From a bacterium (lineage in GTDB: Bacteria > Bacillota > Clostridia > Oscillospirales > Acutalibacteraceae), in the NCBI GenBank assembly GCA_020627425.1, contig JAHKXX010000058.1:1-6787 (forward strand): DNA of 6,787 nt. Reading direction: 5' to 3'. A program made the position numbers and the translations under genes. Positions 4,860-6,787 of the stretch are shown one piece after another. Each line of letters opens with the position of its first letter. Within the stretch, counting starts at the first letter, position 1. The notes below the pieces were generated by a model. The model searched no databases, was not told the DNA's origin, and saw only the letters and a list, made by a program, of their open reading frames with translations.

Positions 4860-6077
4860 CTACGCAGTTTTATCAACAGAATACTCATTATAAAGCATTG
4901 TTTCGGCAAAAACCGCATATCCGTATGAGGGATCGTTTACAAATACATGAGTCACGGCGCCTGCCAGCATACCGTTTTGTATTATAGGGCTTCCGCTCAT
5001 ACCCTGTACGATACCGCCTGTTTTAGAGAGAAGGCGGGGGTCTGTTATTTTTATCACCATATTTTTACAGGTATCCAGCTCGCTGAAGCTTATATCTTCT
5101 ATTGAAATATCGTAGTATTCGCTTTTTGCACCGTCAATGGTACACAGAAGCTTTGCATTCCCTTTTTTTACCTCCTGACGGTAAGCCACAGGGATATAGG
5201 TATTGTTGCCTGTTTTCCCCTGATAACTGCCATATACTCCGAACTCACAGTTTCTCAGCAGAGTACCACGGCTGTCCTGATCGGTGAAGTATCCCGAGAG
5301 AGTACCGGGAGATCCGCAAACACTTTTCGTTACAGAGGATATTTCAGCGCCAACTATATCGCCGTGCTCCAGCGGCACAATACTTCCGCTGTCGGCATCG
5401 CAGATACCGTGTCCGAGCCCTGCAAAGCAGCCGTTTGCAGGATCGTAAAATGTCATAGTACCTATACCTGCGCTGCTGTCGCGGACCAGCATACCTATTT
5501 TATATGCATTACAGCCGGTATCGAAAAGTGGAAAGACGGTGCTGACAAATGTTTCGGTGTTATGTCTTACCAAAAGTCGCAGAGGCTTACCGCCGCAGCC
5601 TTCGACTGACTGTAGCAGTTCTTCATTTGTTTTAAGTTGTTTACCGTTAACAGACAGGATAATATCGCCCTTTGATATTCCGCTTTTTGCAGCAGGGGAT
5701 TCCTTGTCTCCGTCAGAATGAACCTTTGGAAGCTCTGACACAACGAGGCCGTCGGAGTATATTCTTATTCCGAACGGTATACCGCCCGGAATGACTCTTC
5801 TTCTTTCGGAAAAGCTAAGATCTACATCCTTTACAGGTATAGCGCCAAAAAGCATGATCTCACCCTTTGCGGCTTTTTTTCCTACGGCACCGGCACTTAC
5901 CGAGTCGGCACTAAATCTGACCGACAATGTGCCAAAGGTATCGGACGCGCGCAGGTTATGCTCGTCAACAAGCAGCTCTGACGGTGTAAGTCCATCGCAC
6001 ATTCTGCATATAATAAGTAATGACAGCAGCATAATTGCCAGAATAAATGTAATTTTTTTTATTGTCTCAGCAACCAT
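4860..6077 (-). CDS. spoIVB: SpoIVB sporulation signalling serine peptidase (family S55)
   Basis: SpoIVB is made in the forespore and secreted into the intermembrane space, where in Bacillus it cleaves SpoIVFA to activate pro-sigma-K processing. The product is 405 residues, near the usual length. Residues about 9-25 are one membrane segment or signal anchor after a short basic start (KKITFILAIMLLSLLIICRM). Residues about 100-185 are a PDZ domain (SPAAKSGISKGDIILSVNGK). The peptidase domain follows. By alignment with B. subtilis H236, D363 and S378, the catalytic residues are H223 (GLGHGICD), D346 (KITDPRLL) and S361 (GGIVQGMSGSPI), and the D-to-S spacing of 15 is identical. The C-terminal GAVTHVFVNDPSYGYAVF is also a family signature. 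The ATG at 6077 follows GGGGTG by five bases. The gene is intact and precedes spo0A, as in Bacillus; recN is not found within the 700 bases upstream. No sigma-F or sigma-G promoter could be identified with confidence. Confidence 0.97.
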   Translation of the reverse strand: MVAETIKKITFILAIMLLSLLIICRMCDGLTPSELLVDEHNLRASDTFGTLSVRFSADSVSAGAVGKKAAKGEIMLFGAIPVKDVDLSFSERRRVIPGGIPFGIRIYSDGLVVSELPKVHSDGDKESPAAKSGISKGDIILSVNGKQLKTNEELLQSVEGCGGKPLRLLVRHNTETFVSTVFPLFDTGCNAYKIGMLVRDSSAGIGTMTFYDPANGCFAGLGHGICDADSGSIVPLEHGDIVGAEISSVTKSVCGSPGTLSGYFTDQDSRGTLLRNCEFGVYGSYQGKTGNNTYIPVAYRQEVKKGNAKLLCTIDGAKSEYYDISIEDISFSELDTCKNMVIKITDPRLLSKTGGIVQGMSGSPIIQNGMLAGAVTHVFVNDPSYGYAVFAETMLYNEYSVDKTA

Positions 6078-6180
6078 ATGATCACCCCATAGATCTATAG
6101 ATTTAAAGCTTTACGTTTTTGATCTGTTCTTCACTAATTAGTGTTGTCAAAAATGCATCATATCTTACAGTAATTTTTTT
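6078..6180. promoter_or_regulatory. spoIVB upstream region with two perfect palindromes
   Basis: This AT-rich stretch contains ATCTATAGAT (6093-6102) and CACTAATTAGTG (6132-6143), both perfect dyads. On the minus strand a TTGACA (6149-6144) directly abuts the second palindrome, but no good -10 lies 17 bases downstream (ACAGAT). The sites could be regulator binding sites; no factor is recognised. Confidence 0.35.
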
Positions 6181-6363
6181 CCAAGCGGAGTGCCTCCGCA
6201 GTCAATTCGCGCACTCGAAATAGTGTTACCGCCAACTTTATTGGCACGCGTACGAGTTGGGTTTATTATACGGTGCCGTCCGCGTCGCGGCACTCAGGGT
6301 GCCGCTCGTGCTGCATTGGAGTGACGTATAGTATTTCTGTTTACTCTACTTTGTGTATCCGAA
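6181..6363 (+). repeat. Structured dispersed repeat, copy 3
   Basis: The copy has the same orientation and the same left-arm type as copy 1. Its hairpins are GCGGAG TGC CTCCGC (6185-6199); CACT, a 6-nt loop, AGTG (6212-6225); GCCAA CTTTA TTGGC (6231-6245); and GCGGCAC TCAGG GTGCCGC (6287-6305). CGCG at 6208-6211 and CGCG at 6247-6250 can close the middle two into a three-way junction. It ends with TTTGTGTATCCGAA (6350-6363), shared exactly with copy 2. No gene is present. Confidence 0.85.
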
Positions 6364-6439
6364 AAAAATATTTTACTGTAGACTGAAGAAGCAATAATAA
6401 TTCTGACAAATACATATCATACTTGCTAAACTGCTATAT

Positions 6440-6637
6440 AGAGACAATGAATAGAGTAGATAAAAAACTTATTTTCAATCCAAAGCAGCGCTAAGCGCCG
6501 CCCTGTGCGGCGTGACGCGGACAAAGAGGTATAATAAACCCAACTTGAGACGGTGCTTTGTATTTGGCGGTAACAAGAACCAGCCACGCTGCGGCGTGCC
6601 GTGCACGCCCTTGCCGCCGTGCGGCAAGAGAGAGTTG
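6440..6637 (-). repeat. Structured dispersed repeat, copy 4
   Basis: The copy is on the minus strand and nearly identical to copy 2 over 122 bases (6516-6637). The conserved-loop hairpin, read on the plus strand, is CGCCGC (6496-6501), CCTGT, GCGGCG (6507-6512). The two triloop hairpins are at 6593-6609 and 6610-6628. The AT-rich tail (about 6440-6485) diverges and its boundary is approximate. A 97-residue open frame across it (6426-6719) is judged spurious. Confidence 0.85.
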
Positions 6638-6708
6638 ACCGCGCAGGCACTGTTAGTGTAAAATAATTCTGGGAGTTTTGGAATAGGTGCGAGTAACGCG
6701 ATTTAGTG

Positions 6709-6787
6709 TGATACACCAAGCAGAAAAGACAAATACACTTATTCTCACATCAAAGCAGCGTCAAGCAGCACCCTGTGTGCTGTGGCG
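6709..6787 (-). repeat. Structured dispersed repeat, copy 5 (cut by right edge)
   Basis: Only the tail and the conserved-loop hairpin are inside the window. Read on the plus strand they are CAGCAC (6766-6771), CCTGT, GTGCTG (6777-6782). It is in tandem with copy 4, same orientation, separated by about 70 bases (6638-6708) in which I see no gene. The tail GGTGTATC at its left end resembles the terminal motif of copies 2 and 3. Confidence 0.7.

Noticed and set aside
6426..6719. Minus-strand open frame of 97 residues
   Set aside because: It is the chance translation of repeat copy 4 and its flank, and parallels the spurious frame in copy 1.
1261..6787. Classical MITE or insertion sequence with terminal inverted repeats
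   Set aside because: A shared right-end motif exists (TTTGTGTATCCGAA), but its complement is not found at the left ends, no clear target duplications are seen, and no transposase is present.

Overview
The window looks like chromosome from a Gram-positive, spore-lineage gut anaerobe of the Clostridia, most likely a Ruminococcus-type member of the Oscillospiraceae. Three things support this: a ribosomal operon whose L27 has the N-terminal extension cleaved in Firmicutes, the sporulation pair spoIVB-spo0A, and a secreted BspA-type leucine-rich-repeat protein that ends in a type I dockerin. Genus is inferred from this gene content only.

Layout. Positions 1-1258 hold the rplU-prp-rpmA-obg operon on the minus strand. 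It has a near-consensus promoter (TTGACA-17-TAATAT), a structured leader before rplU, and an intrinsic terminator-like hairpin between rpmA and obg; obg runs off the left edge. Positions 1261-1510 are a GC-rich structured repeat (copy 1). Positions 1601-3675 are a single-gene plus-strand unit: promoter, strong ribosome binding site, a 628-residue LRR-dockerin protein and a bidirectional terminator. Positions 3713-3914 are repeat copy 2, inverted relative to copy 1. Positions 3933-6077 hold spo0A and spoIVB on the minus strand, transcribed spoIVB then spo0A, with a separate promoter and an operator-like palindrome ahead of spo0A. Positions 6078-6787 contain no convincing gene. They hold two short palindromes near spoIVB and then repeat copies 3, 4 and 5, the last cut by the window edge.

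How the genes relate. The rplU operon makes two 50S proteins (L21, L27), the protease Prp that trims L27, and the ribosome-assembly GTPase Obg. SpoIVB is the sporulation signalling protease and Spo0A the master regulator of spore entry. spo0B, which lies between rpmA and obg in Bacillus subtilis, is absent at that position, as expected for a lineage without the Bacillus phosphorelay. The LRR-dockerin gene is a surface or cellulosome-type accessory gene sitting between two housekeeping blocks, bracketed by inverted repeat copies.

The most unusual content is the repeat family. Five intergenic copies share short invariant cores and a hairpin with a conserved 5-nt loop (WCAGG). The hairpin stem has a different sequence in each copy but stays paired: fully in four copies, and with one mismatch in copy 2. 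That is covariation, and it points to selection or origin at the level of structure. I do not recognise the family.
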